Assembly: GCA_016871655.1 (NCBI GenBank)
Contig: VHCR01000015.1
Location: 1-13,484, forward strand
Direction: 5' to 3'
DNA length: 13,484 nt
DNA from: Verrucomicrobiota bacterium
Lineage (GTDB): Bacteria > Verrucomicrobiota > Verrucomicrobiia > Chthoniobacterales > UBA6821
The stretch's first letter is position 1, and each line of letters begins with the position of its first letter. The notes beneath the pieces were generated by a model. It searched no databases. It was given only the letters and a program-made list of their open reading frames with translations, and was not told the origin of the DNA. Below, in pieces: positions 1-7,406 of the stretch. Made by a program: the position numbers and the translations under genes.

Positions 1-615
1 CGTTGCGGCGCGAGTGATCTTGCGCGTGACAAACGTCTCACCACGACGCGGACTTTCGTGATTGAATAAAATTCCATTTGAGGCATGCAGGTTGTAAGCC
101 TCGCGATAATTCACCGTCAGCCAGTACGCAAAAACTTTGGCGCAACCGTAAGGCGAACGCGGATGAAACGGCGTTGTCTCACGCTGCGGAACCTCGTGAA
201 CAAGTCCAAACATTTCCGAAGAAGAAGCCTGATAAAAACGGACATCTTGCGTGAGCCCCGCCTCGCGAATCGCTTCCAACAAACGAACCGTGCTCAATCC
301 GGTTACATCGCCCGTGTATTCCGGAATGTCAAACGAAACGCGAACGTGGCTCTGGGCACCGAGATTGTAGATTTCATCAGGCTTCAACTCATAGAGCAAC
401 TTCACCATCTGCACCGAATCCGCAAGATCGCCATAGTGTAAAAAAAGTTTCGTCCCGTTGATATGCAGATCATGATAGAGATGATCGATGCGACTCGTAT
501 TGAACGTTGAAGCGCGCCGAATCACACCATGAACCTCGTAGCCTTTCTTCAACAAGAGCTCTGCAAGATAGGAACCATCTTGCCCCGTGATACCAGTGAT
601 GAGTGCTTTTTTCAT
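1..615 (-). CDS. gmd: GDP-mannose 4,6-dehydratase, N-terminal 205 residues (runs off left edge)
   Basis: Converts GDP-D-mannose to GDP-4-keto-6-deoxy-D-mannose in the cytoplasm, the shared precursor of GDP-fucose, GDP-rhamnose and GDP-perosamine. The reading frame is open from an ATG at 613-615 to base 1 without a stop, giving 205 residues; family members are about 345-375, so roughly the C-terminal 40% lies outside the window. Visible features are the N-terminal Rossmann motif [30 protein letters not shown], the conserved [13 protein letters not shown] stretch, the catalytic SSSEMFG segment, and the [12 protein letters not shown] segment carrying the YxxxK dyad of extended short-chain dehydrogenases. 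A weak GGA lies about 10 nt upstream of the ATG. GC counted by eye over four lines is about 50%, clearly above the GT2 and membrane-protein genes to the right. Only a tRNA gene and a repeat-like element precede it, so it is separate from the big cluster. Identification is very secure. Confidence 0.95.
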   Translation of the reverse strand, partial: MKKALITGITGQDGSYLAELLLKKGYEVHGVIRRASTFNTSRIDHLYHDLHINGTKLFLHYGDLADSVQMVKLLYELKPDEIYNLGAQSHVRVSFDIPEYTGDVTGLSTVRLLEAIREAGLTQDVRFYQASSSEMFGLVHEVPQRETTPFHPRSPYGCAKVFAYWLTVNYREAYNLHASNGILFNHESPRRGETFVTRKITRAAT

Positions 616-639
616 AAAAAAATTTCCAACTTAATAAAA

Positions 640-855
640 AGAGTCTGATCCAAATGCGCTGCTGTGAATACGTGCGGCGGGGCAGCCGCCGGATCGACTG
701 CGAAGCAGCCCCGCGGGGGCGAGCCTCGCGGGAGCGAGCGAGTTGCATGCGACACGAGGAACGCAGACCTGCAGTATATATGGAAATACTTGAGGAAGCG
801 AGCACCAAAGTGACGCAGTTCTGGGCCGCAGCAATAGCATTTGGGCAGAGTCTGA
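640..855. mobile_element. GC-rich ~198-bp element with 8-bp inverted ends and 9-bp flanking direct repeat (MITE-like)
   Basis: The nine bases AGAGTCTGA occur at 640-648 and again, in the same orientation, at 847-855. Just inside them, CCAAATGC (650-657) and GCATTTGG (837-844) are inverted repeats, followed inwards by related GCTGCTG / CAGCAAT segments. The interior (649-846) is visibly richer in G+C than its flanks and packed with small palindromes: GCGGGGCAGCCGCC near 677-692, CTGCGAAGCAG near 698-708 and CCCCGCGGGG near 709-718. No transposase is encoded. Direct repeats outside inverted ends are the signature of a transposed element, here non-autonomous. The right copy of the direct repeat overlaps the last base of the tRNA gene. 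Removing the element and one repeat joins the tRNA to a T-rich run before gmd, a sensible empty site. A TATACT hexamer at 773-778 (minus) could act as a -10 for gmd, but no good -35 accompanies it. A structured RNA is the main alternative. Confidence 0.6.
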
Positions 856-926
856 GCCGACGAGGGGATTCGAACCCCTGACCTGCTGATTACGAATCAG
901 CTGCACTACCACTGTGCTACGTCGGC
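855..926 (-). tRNA. tRNA-Thr, anticodon CGT
   Basis: On the minus strand the sequence folds into a complete cloverleaf of 72 nt. The acceptor stem GCCGACG pairs perfectly with CGTCGGC. The D-arm GCAC/GTGC has a 7-nt loop containing GG. The anticodon stem GCTGA/TCAGC encloses loop TTCGTAA, the variable loop is AGGTC, and the T-arm AGGGG/CCCCT has loop TTCGAAT. Loop position 33 is T and the anticodon CGT (plus strand 892-894) reads the threonine codon ACG. The 3' CCA is not encoded; the discriminator is T, which is unusual compared with the A of E. coli tRNA-Thr but is found in some lineages. That discriminator base is also the last base of the 9-bp direct repeat of the adjacent element. Confidence 0.96.
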
Positions 927-963
927 AATTGTCGCGCAACAAAAGTCTCGCACGCAACGAAAC

Positions 964-992
964 CTTCTAGCCTCGGTGATAAAGGGTACCAA
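964..992 (-). promoter_or_regulatory. Weak candidate promoter for tRNA-Thr
   Basis: The tRNA lies just after an intrinsic terminator of the same strand, so a promoter is expected in between. The best pair I can see is TTGGTA (987-992) and TAGAAG (964-969) with a 17-nt spacer, each matching 4 of 6 consensus bases, which would start about 30 nt before the tRNA. Two perfect TTGACA hexamers at 993-998 and 1013-1018 (minus strand) lie nearby but have no recognisable -10 at proper spacing. Confidence 0.25.
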
Positions 993-1016
993 TGTCAAGG
1001 CTGGTTATCTCTTGTC

Positions 1017-1081
1017 AAAAAAAGAGCGAGCCACTGTTGGTCGATCTGAAAAAACCAAAAAACAGATCGCAGTGACTCGCT
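1017..1081 (-). terminator. Intrinsic (rho-independent) terminator
   Basis: On the minus strand AGCGAGTCACTG pairs with CAGTGGCTCGCT (12 bp including one G-U), then CGATCTG pairs with CAGATCG (7 bp), interrupted by a 5-nt bulge ACCAA on one side. The loop is TTTTTTGGTTTTTT. The stem is followed by one C and seven T residues (1017-1023). On the plus strand there is no T run after the stem, so it works only right to left. It would end transcripts of the polysaccharide cluster, or of a small transcript starting in the gene-free stretch, and insulates tRNA-Thr. Confidence 0.8.
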
Positions 1082-1747
1082 ATAGAATTAGACTCTTCAC
1101 ATTTCAAAACGTTCAAATTATTTTTTTCCTGCCAATGCGCTACTCACAGATAGAGTGATGGCTGAAGAGCTGAAGGAATCTATTTTAAATTATATAACTT
1201 ATTCATAAAGAATAAATTGTATATCTTTTTAACACGCTCTCTATCAACTTGTTGGACCACCTTCATAAAAACGCCGGAAAAGCCCCTAGCAGCTTGTTTG
1301 TTGAGAGGAGTGGTATGGTTATACCACCCAAAACAGAAGCATACCAGAGTTAATTTTTTTATATATTGAAAATAAAATCAGCAAATTGCAAATAATCATG
1401 TGTCTTACTGATTAACCTGCCATTGAATTCTTCTCTGTAAAAATCACCCCAATTTCTCCCTTTTTTGCTGATTATTGGGATAGTTGAAGGGCAATTTTTG
1501 GCTTTTAGAGTGCTTTTCCTCTTCTAAAAAGCCAACAAGGGAATTCGCCCCTCTCACTTGCTGATCATAATGCATCAGCCGCAACTATGATCAAACACAA
1601 TAGATCAATTAATAACTCGTATCCGCAATACGGGCTAGAGCGGCTACAATTTAAAAAGCCAAACAATAATATAACTCCTTTCTACTGAAATCGGACAACT
1701 TTTAGCCCTAAAAAATGAATGAGAAATTTATTTCAAGCGATTATTTG
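1082..1747. other. Gene-free AT-rich stretch with hairpins and decayed coding fragments
   Basis: No intact gene is supported here. Three small inverted repeats are visible: GTGGTAT-GGTT-ATACCAC at 1310-1327 (7 bp, 4-nt loop), TTGGCTTTTAGA with TCTAAAAAGCCAA at 1498-1535, and TGATCATA with TATGATCA at 1562-1593. None has a T run that would make it a terminator. Minus-strand frames show short protein-like pieces without joined reading frames (see the pseudogene entry). A perfect TATAAT at 1189-1194 (minus) and a TTGATA (1242-1247) with TATACA (1218-1223), spacer 18 nt, are possible promoter elements pointing toward the terminator at 1017-1081. Confidence 0.5.
1180..1575 (-). pseudogene. Possible decayed coding remnant, identity unknown
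   Basis: Three minus-strand open stretches follow each other in different frames or behind stops. The first is 1444-1575, ATG-initiated, 43 residues, containing VRGANSLVGFLEEEKHSKSQ. The second is 1359-1523, 54 residues with no ATG, containing WGDFYREEFNGRLISKTHDY. The third is 1180-1377, 65 residues with no proper start, containing GWYNHTTPLNKQAARGFSGV. The composition reads like real protein rather than random translation, and the switch between the first two happens close to A6-GGG and GGGG runs, as expected after frameshifts. I do not recognise the family; a dead transposase or a decayed gene of the cluster are both possible. It may equally be chance. Confidence 0.25.
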
Positions 1748-2434
1748 CTATTCTTTCCTCCATAGCTCAAACCATAAATATGAAGCTAATTTTTTACCAG
1801 TCGGCCACATTTTAAAATTTGTTTCTCCATAAACGCGAGCTACTTCCGTAGTTGGAAATTCTATTCTAGGAATTTTTAATTTATATGCTCGAATGACCAT
1901 TTCGATATCAATAGATAATCCATGATCAAGGATATTCATTTTATTAAAACATGTTTTCTTCCATCCTTTTATTCCATGAAGAACATCACGAACCCAGTAG
2001 CCTTCTCTTTTCCATATTAAGGCTGATATGCCTCCCAATAGATAGACAGCCCATTTCCGAAAACGTAACACTTTATCATCTTCTTCATTTTGTGAACCTT
2101 TGCCTTGACGACTTGCAATCACAAGCTCAAACCCTTCTTTAAAATATTCCTTAAATTTTAAAAGATCTTTAGGAGGAATTGTTCCTTTAGGAAAGAAAAC
2201 CACAACAGCGTCCCCTTTTGCTATTTCATGAGCATGCCGATATCCATTGTTAAGACCCTTCTTGGGTTGCTGATAAACAGGTATCCCTTGAGCTTCCAAA
2301 TATTCAACAGTGCCATCTGTACTACCACCATCTACAGCATAAACTTCATGAAATTCTTCTCGTGGCAAATTAGGTATGTCTATCTTACAACCTTCAAGTT
2401 CATTCCAAACTAGCAAACAAAGACTTATTTTCAT
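1748..2434 (-). CDS. GT2-type (dolichyl-phosphate mannosyltransferase-like) glycosyltransferase
   Basis: Predicted 228-residue GT-A fold glycosyltransferase that would transfer a sugar from a nucleotide donor to a lipid carrier or growing glycan at the inner membrane. Seen: the N-terminal strand MKISLCLLVWNE, the nucleotide-binding VDGGSTDGT (34-42), KKGLNNGYRHAHEIAKGD (58-75) as in DPM-like enzymes, and RDVLHGIKGWKK (149-160) matching the acceptor-loop region. The usual DXD metal site after this block is replaced by FFPKGT (80-85). One hydrophobic stretch (about 128-141) may associate with the membrane. The start at 2434 is preferred over the longer one at 2491, because the family pattern begins there, AAGG lies about 10 nt upstream, and the longer form would overlap the preceding gene by 53 nt. 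It begins 4 nt after the flavoprotein stop, so it is translationally linked. It is the last gene of the cluster. Confidence 0.85.
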   Translation of the reverse strand: MKISLCLLVWNELEGCKIDIPNLPREEFHEVYAVDGGSTDGTVEYLEAQGIPVYQQPKKGLNNGYRHAHEIAKGDAVVVFFPKGTIPPKDLLKFKEYFKEGFELVIASRQGKGSQNEEDDKVLRFRKWAVYLLGGISALIWKREGYWVRDVLHGIKGWKKTCFNKMNILDHGLSIDIEMVIRAYKLKIPRIEFPTTEVARVYGETNFKMWPTGKKLASYLWFELWRKE

Positions 2435-2438
2435 ACTC

Positions 2439-3653
2439 TTAACCTTGTGAAACAATTTCGTTAGCCATAGCCATAGCTTCTGAAACAGCAATATCGCTAT
2501 TCATGTGTTCCCATTTCCCCCATCGGCCTAATCCGTAAATTTTATTTGTCTTAGCCCATTCTAAAATTGTGTTTATGCTTTTCGGTTTTTCAAGGGTGTT
2601 TACGGGATAGGCATACTCATTGTGATGTCGAAATCCATTTGTTGGCAGCGAACGCGCTGCGTTACATTCTGTCCAATAACCACGTGATCCGGGGCAAAAA
2701 TTAGACCGCACCAACATCCTATGATAAGAAATTTTTTCTGATGGCTCATAAATCCAATGCGCTTTTGTTGGTAAATTTTTTTTCTGATAATCGACATCTA
2801 TAGAAATATTGACCAATTTTTTAATGTTCTCTCTAATCCTTTCAGGCAATGATGAATTTGCTTCTAGCCAATACATCCATGGGATTGAGGTTATGATTTT
2901 CTCAGCTTGATATGTCTTATTGATTGTTCTTGTTGTCAGATCAATGCTTGTTATTGGAGAGCTTCTTATCAATTGGCTCCCCAAAGCGCTACCCATTCTT
3001 TTCCAGACCTCCCCATAGCCATAATGTTTAGGATAAAGAAATGTCCCATGCGCAGGAAGAGTTCCACTAGCTTTCCCTTCAAGACAACTTCTAAGAGTTT
3101 CACGAAAAGAAACATTTGGAAGCTTATAAAGCCAATAAGTTCCAAGTAAATTTAGATCCATTGCCCAAATTTTGCGATTGTAAGGAAGCATATAATCATT
3201 GGCTATGCACTCTCCTAGCTTCCAGCGAATCCATTCAATAAAAGATTCAGGCATCGTCTCTCCTCGAACACTTCCTGTTTGGGCAATAGATTCCAAATAA
3301 TTAAGCTGATCTTCTCTAAAAAACTGCCAAAGATTCCCTTCTAGAGGATGATCAATTTCTTGACCTCTAAGGATGATCTTAGCTACACGATGATAGCTGT
3401 TCCATTCTTCTTGCGGCAGGAAGCGAAATAAAAAATCTAAAACTTCTTTTTTCTTAACATCCAAAAAATGACCGCCTCCAATATCAAGAGGAGCACCATC
3501 GACTATTGTTGACCGACATAGACCTCCAGCTTCAGCATTTGCTTCAAGAACAAGAAGTTCGTTTTTTGAAATGCCGAGATCAAGGAGAGAATGAGCAAAA
3601 GTTAATCCACTTGGGCCTCCTCCTAAAATTAAATATTTAATCTTTTTTACCAC
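2439..3653 (-). CDS. FAD-dependent oxidoreductase, UDP-galactopyranose mutase-like
   Basis: Predicted 404-residue cytoplasmic flavoprotein of the amine-oxidase/UDP-galactopyranose mutase class. Seen: the FAD-binding GGGPSG (11-16) after a hydrophobic strand, acidic E37 ending the second strand (LLVLEAN), the GG doublet AGGLCRS (42-48), DIGGGHF (57-63), and a C-terminal GLGRWGKWEHMNSD (374-387), the usual FAD-contacting end of this family. The length (about 400) fits mutases, which are typically 370-400. In a glycan cluster a sugar-nucleotide ring-contraction role, or a related redox modification of a polysaccharide precursor, is likely; the exact substrate cannot be read from the sequence. 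The start is GTG at 3651-3653 with no visible Shine-Dalgarno and only 4 nt after the upstream stop, suggesting translational coupling. GC is low like its neighbours. Family placement is secure, mutase activity is not. Confidence 0.85.
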   Translation of the reverse strand: MVKKIKYLILGGGPSGLTFAHSLLDLGISKNELLVLEANAEAGGLCRSTIVDGAPLDIGGGHFLDVKKKEVLDFLFRFLPQEEWNSYHRVAKIILRGQEIDHPLEGNLWQFFREDQLNYLESIAQTGSVRGETMPESFIEWIRWKLGECIANDYMLPYNRKIWAMDLNLLGTYWLYKLPNVSFRETLRSCLEGKASGTLPAHGTFLYPKHYGYGEVWKRMGSALGSQLIRSSPITSIDLTTRTINKTYQAEKIITSIPWMYWLEANSSLPERIRENIKKLVNISIDVDYQKKNLPTKAHWIYEPSEKISYHRMLVRSNFCPGSRGYWTECNAARSLPTNGFRHHNEYAYPVNTLEKPKSINTILEWAKTNKIYGLGRWGKWEHMNSDIAVSEAMAMANEIVSQG

Positions 3654-3657
3654 GATA

Positions 3658-5379
3658 TTAATTTATGTTGTTTTTATTGAAACCATTTTCCTTGGCTTTC
3701 AGAGAGTCTTGATAAGCTTTAAATCCTTTATAAATTCGAGCAGATCTGAGATCCCTATTCCAAGAAGACGGTTTACTTTCATCCGTCACAATAAGAAGCG
3801 AATCATTATTTATATCAATAAATTCTGAGGCATAAACTCCATTTCCAAACACTCGAAGTTTATGCGAATTCAAAATGGCACACCGGTATGATGAATACTT
3901 GAAGCCAAGAATAAATCGAGCATATTGAGATGCTGGCCAATAGTACGATAAAGAAGACTCAAAAATTTGAGGGAAATCTAATCCCCGCAAAACAGGAGTC
4001 CCATAGCCTATCTGAAAGTTGGGTACATAAGGGGAGTTATATGCATTAATAAACAGAATACTTGGCTCTACCATACCAACAGATGCTGTGCTGATGTGAT
4101 TCCACATTTTTTGATCTTCTTTCCTTATTGCAGGAAGACATATTAGTTGAAGCTCTAACCAAAGACCAAAAACAGTGAGGCTAAAAAAAATCGAAGGGAA
4201 AAGACCTACACATTGCCGCACTCTTGGTTCAGCAAAGAAAGAAGCTAAGAGCATTCCCAATAGTGTATAAGGAATATACCCATATCGCCTTGGAAAAACC
4301 ATGCTGATTTGCCCTGCCCCAATTGATAGAATCGTGATAATCAGAAAACTTACCACACAAGCAAGCAGAAAAAGCAACGGCACTAAGAAAACTAGCTGTT
4401 TATGATCCAACTCCTCGACACTAAGAAAGGAAGAATTTTTAAAAAAGTAAGCAATAGCTATTGCCAGAAAAATCATACAACTCATTAATCCCAAGTTTAC
4501 TTTATTTCCCACAAATATAATTATAGGAATTATTTGATCCTTAATTCCCAAGCATAATGAAACGAAAAAGATTTTGAGATTAGTAGGTAATGTTTGAATA
4601 TTTGGTAGAGAAAAATGATAGCGTGCCTGTTGTCTCGACGCCTTGGGGAGTAAGACGATCCACGTAACACGATGAAGTATTACTCCTATAATAATAGGAG
4701 CAAGTATGATTGCTAATTCTGTGGTGCGTTGCCCAAAAGATTTTTTAGATGGAGCCAGGAGAGCAGTCAATCCAAGAATGAAAATAGAGAGAGGCAAATG
4801 AGCTTCTCCTGTCCATGCGATACAACATCCAAGACTTATTAATACTAGGCGTTGCAACCAAAGTGAATAACTAGTTCTTCTTGCACATTCTGATAAAAGT
4901 TGCTGTAAAACAAGAGCTGCAACAACTGTCAGTTGGAATGGCAGAATAAGATAAGAATAGTGATGAAAGCAAAACGTAACAGAAAATGGAGAAAATATCC
5001 AAATGAATGCAATAATTAGGGCCTGAAAATAATCTATCAAAAATCCACGTAGCAATCGGTAAATAGCCCACCCCGTAATTAATTGGCTAATACCTATAAA
5101 TATTCCATAATAGATTGCCTGCGTACCAATTGAGAGAGCAAGGAGTAAATGTATGGTTCGTGACAGTCCATAAAGACGATATTCACCTGGAAGATCTAGT
5201 GAAAAAAAGATGGTTTTTAAGCCTCCAAGATGATTGTTGTGAAAAAGCTTTGGTAAATACTCCACCAAAAACAAGTCGTCATGAAATAAGCCCGCATTAT
5301 AGGCATAGACACTTATGATAAAAATTCCAAAAATACTAAAAAGCCAGTAGTATTTTTTTATTGTAAAGCAAGCAGTCAT
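3658..5379 (-). CDS. Polytopic membrane protein, GT-C-like, HDD motif
   Basis: A 573-residue inner-membrane protein of unassigned family. By eye there is one N-terminal transmembrane helix (about 11-28), then NAGLFHDDLFLVEY with HDD at 33-35 on the presumed periplasmic loop. Further hydrophobic helices lie between about 74 and 412, followed by a soluble C-terminal tail of about 160 residues. An acidic pair in the first external loop after helix 1 is the layout of GT-C glycosyltransferases that use lipid-phosphate sugar donors, so a periplasmic glycan-modifying or side-chain transferase role is inferred. The paralogue-like gene immediately upstream has HDD at the same place. The start ATG at 5377-5379 lies 18 nt after that gene's stop; no strong ribosome binding site is seen. 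Alternatives are a polymerase-like or flippase-like membrane protein. Confidence 0.6.
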   Translation of the reverse strand: MTACFTIKKYYWLFSIFGIFIISVYAYNAGLFHDDLFLVEYLPKLFHNNHLGGLKTIFFSLDLPGEYRLYGLSRTIHLLLALSIGTQAIYYGIFIGISQLITGWAIYRLLRGFLIDYFQALIIAFIWIFSPFSVTFCFHHYSYLILPFQLTVVAALVLQQLLSECARRTSYSLWLQRLVLISLGCCIAWTGEAHLPLSIFILGLTALLAPSKKSFGQRTTELAIILAPIIIGVILHRVTWIVLLPKASRQQARYHFSLPNIQTLPTNLKIFFVSLCLGIKDQIIPIIIFVGNKVNLGLMSCMIFLAIAIAYFFKNSSFLSVEELDHKQLVFLVPLLFLLACVVSFLIITILSIGAGQISMVFPRRYGYIPYTLLGMLLASFFAEPRVRQCVGLFPSIFFSLTVFGLWLELQLICLPAIRKEDQKMWNHISTASVGMVEPSILFINAYNSPYVPNFQIGYGTPVLRGLDFPQIFESSLSYYWPASQYARFILGFKYSSYRCAILNSHKLRVFGNGVYASEFIDINNDSLLIVTDESKPSSWNRDLRSARIYKGFKAYQDSLKAKENGFNKNNIN

Positions 5380-5397
5380 ATAGTTAACAAAACAAAG

Positions 5398-7398
5398 CTA
5401 ATCTTCATTGCACGTTGCTGATCTGTGTATTCTATTTAAAAAATTTAGAGACTCATGAAAAAATACCCAGCATCCTAATACAACTAACATGCTAAACTCT
5501 GGCATTACGGGAAAAAGATACCTTGGTTGAGCCCCATTCCAAGCACTAGCATCAAGCATAGCAAATAATAATATTCTCGTTATTACGGCAGTACTTAATA
5601 AAAAAATCACTACTACTAATGATGAATTACGTCTTAAAAAAACTCCCATGAAAAGACCAAGCAATGCAAGCCATTGTGCACACCCAATAATTTGGTAGTA
5701 AATTCGTTCAAACCAATCTTGAAAGTTCCAACTCCAATAGACTAAGGCTTTCGGTTGATCGAACCGATCACAAGCAAGATAGGCATCTTTTCCCTTTAAA
5801 ACTTTTTGGTTCACTTTCCCAACAATTAGCTCTTTAACCTGCCAAGTAATATGCTCTCCATCATCTGTTGAAACAATAATTTGATTTTCTAGCAACGTGT
5901 CTTGGGTGGATAGTGGAATATGAAATACAAATGCTCGTGCTTGAGGGCTAACATCATTACGAGGTTCTGTTGGAGACAATGATGCAATAATTTTTCCTGA
6001 TGAATCTGCTATCGCTATAAAAATAATTTTTCTTCCAGGAGTTAATATCCACCCATCTATATTATAACTACTTTTATTAGGAAAAGATCTTGAGCGTCTA
6101 TTTGCAATATCATCAAACTCCTTTTTTACATCATCCCCCAACATTGGTTGATCACTTTTATTCCTAACAGGCAATGAAGATGTTAAAAAGGTATTATAAA
6201 CAGATTTAAGACTATCCCTATACTTTGGCAACCAGCATGAAAAATTGGGATCTATCATAGCTATTGGAACAAAACGCTTTGGTAGCTTGCCTTGAATTAG
6301 CGCTGATCTAATTTCTTTTCCTATCTTCTTAAAAAAAGCATCTCCCTGTGCAGGGGTGGATGCATAGCCTGCCCTAGCGGCAGATTCATACAAAGCCCAA
6401 TAAAACCACCCAGCTGATATCTCTAAGGGATCAAGTGCGGTTAGTCCTTTAGAATCAGTCCATGGTTTTGAACAGCCTGCCCATCCTCTACCAACAGGCC
6501 CTTCAAGTTGTTCTTGCAAAAGAGCAAAAGAAGAACTCTCTTTATAGGCCGCCTGTCTCGCTTTTACTGTAACAGGAATATAAGCTATCTCTCTATCAGG
6601 CTTGATGCTTTGAAGGGCTTTAAAAGCCATTTTATAACCTGGAGCTGACAATATTGAAGTGGAAAATAATCCCCACCGGATGTAGTTAATAGAGCAGATA
6701 GTTAAAGTCAATGCCAGACAAGCACATAATGGCAATATCACTCCTACCCCAATTCTTTTACATACAAGCTGCCTTGTATCAGCTTTGTCTACAGCAATAA
6801 CACAAAGTGCTAATATAATAAAGATTGGCAAAAGTACGATAGCCTCTTTTCTGCTATTCCATGCTAATGCCCAAAATATAGCTGCTAAAACTGCTGGCTT
6901 AATAGCATCAAAAGTTTTTCTAGCTATCCACCATTCGAGGCTTTGAGATAGAGCTAATAAAAGAAGTGATGCAAGAAGTATCTCGGCGCCAAAGCGATTA
7001 GGTAGCTGAAAAGAAGATGGATTGAAAATAGCCGCAAGGGAAAGTACCCCGCCAACAAGTTGAGGAATACCAATACGGCATAATGTTATTGAAAGAAGAG
7101 AACAGCCAAAACAATAAAGAAGCTCCATTCCTATTCGTAAAGGAATCCCTGTAATGCTAACTATTTTAATGAATAGCGGATAAATAGGGAGATGATACAA
7201 AAAATTTGTTGCATAAGTTCCACCCCAGTACCATCGTTGGGCAGCCCATACCTGCCACAAGTCATCATGAGGAGAATATGTTCCTCTCATTTCTTCTCGA
7301 GAACAAAGTACTAACTTAGCAATGGTTAAAAATACTAACCAGCAAATAAAATATTTAGATATTGGCTTACAGCTACTTTGTTTTATTTGAAGCCTCAT
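5398..7398 (-). CDS. Polytopic membrane protein with large soluble domain, GT-C-like, HDD motif
   Basis: A 666-residue inner-membrane protein. Helix 1 is at about 16-33, followed by YSPHDDLWQVWAAQ with HDD at 44-46, a Trp/Tyr-rich loop and LPIYPLF, as in GT-C transferases. Several helices follow to about 240. A soluble segment of about 320 residues (245-565) includes a beta-rich portion around NIDGWILTPGRKIIFIAIAD that looks like an immunoglobulin-like sandwich. Three C-terminal helices (about 567-656) contain QPRYLFPVMPEF, a typical GT-C-type ending. I infer a lipid-linked-sugar-dependent transferase acting on the periplasmic face. Its ATG (7396-7398) lies only 8 nt from the end of the 162-bp palindrome, and its upstream leader has no clear Shine-Dalgarno. 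A seven-codon frame starting in the palindrome (ATG at 7413-7415) ends in an ATGA overlap with this start. Confidence 0.6.
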   Translation of the reverse strand: MRLQIKQSSCKPISKYFICWLVFLTIAKLVLCSREEMRGTYSPHDDLWQVWAAQRWYWGGTYATNFLYHLPIYPLFIKIVSITGIPLRIGMELLYCFGCSLLSITLCRIGIPQLVGGVLSLAAIFNPSSFQLPNRFGAEILLASLLLLALSQSLEWWIARKTFDAIKPAVLAAIFWALAWNSRKEAIVLLPIFIILALCVIAVDKADTRQLVCKRIGVGVILPLCACLALTLTICSINYIRWGLFSTSILSAPGYKMAFKALQSIKPDREIAYIPVTVKARQAAYKESSSFALLQEQLEGPVGRGWAGCSKPWTDSKGLTALDPLEISAGWFYWALYESAARAGYASTPAQGDAFFKKIGKEIRSALIQGKLPKRFVPIAMIDPNFSCWLPKYRDSLKSVYNTFLTSSLPVRNKSDQPMLGDDVKKEFDDIANRRSRSFPNKSSYNIDGWILTPGRKIIFIAIADSSGKIIASLSPTEPRNDVSPQARAFVFHIPLSTQDTLLENQIIVSTDDGEHITWQVKELIVGKVNQKVLKGKDAYLACDRFDQPKALVYWSWNFQDWFERIYYQIIGCAQWLALLGLFMGVFLRRNSSLVVVIFLLSTAVITRILLFAMLDASAWNGAQPRYLFPVMPEFSMLVVLGCWVFFHESLNFLNRIHRSATCNED

Positions 7399-7406
7399 AT
7401 TTTTAG

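Noticed and set aside
85..441. Plus-strand open frame of 118 codons
   Set aside because: It is antisense to gmd, which has clear family motifs along the whole stretch; low-complexity basic translation.
631..957. Minus-strand open frame of 108 codons, and plus-strand frame 654-881
   Set aside because: The first runs through the entire tRNA-Thr gene and both cover the GC-rich element; neither shows a domain or ribosome binding site.
993..1018. Two TTGACA hexamers as the tRNA promoter
   Set aside because: At 16-18 nt downstream of each there is no -10-like sequence; the first also abuts the terminator T run.
976..1158. Plus-strand frame of 60 codons
   Set aside because: It covers the terminator hairpin, is rich in Lys/Arg from A-rich sequence, and has no supporting signals.
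1498..1593. Hairpins at 1498-1535 and 1562-1593 as terminators or CRISPR-like units
   Set aside because: No trailing T run and no repeated unit with spacers; no CRISPR array is present anywhere in the window.
2435..2491. Longer start for the GT2 gene at 2491
   Set aside because: It would add 19 residues inside the flavoprotein gene; the GT2 fold begins at MKISLCLLVWNE.
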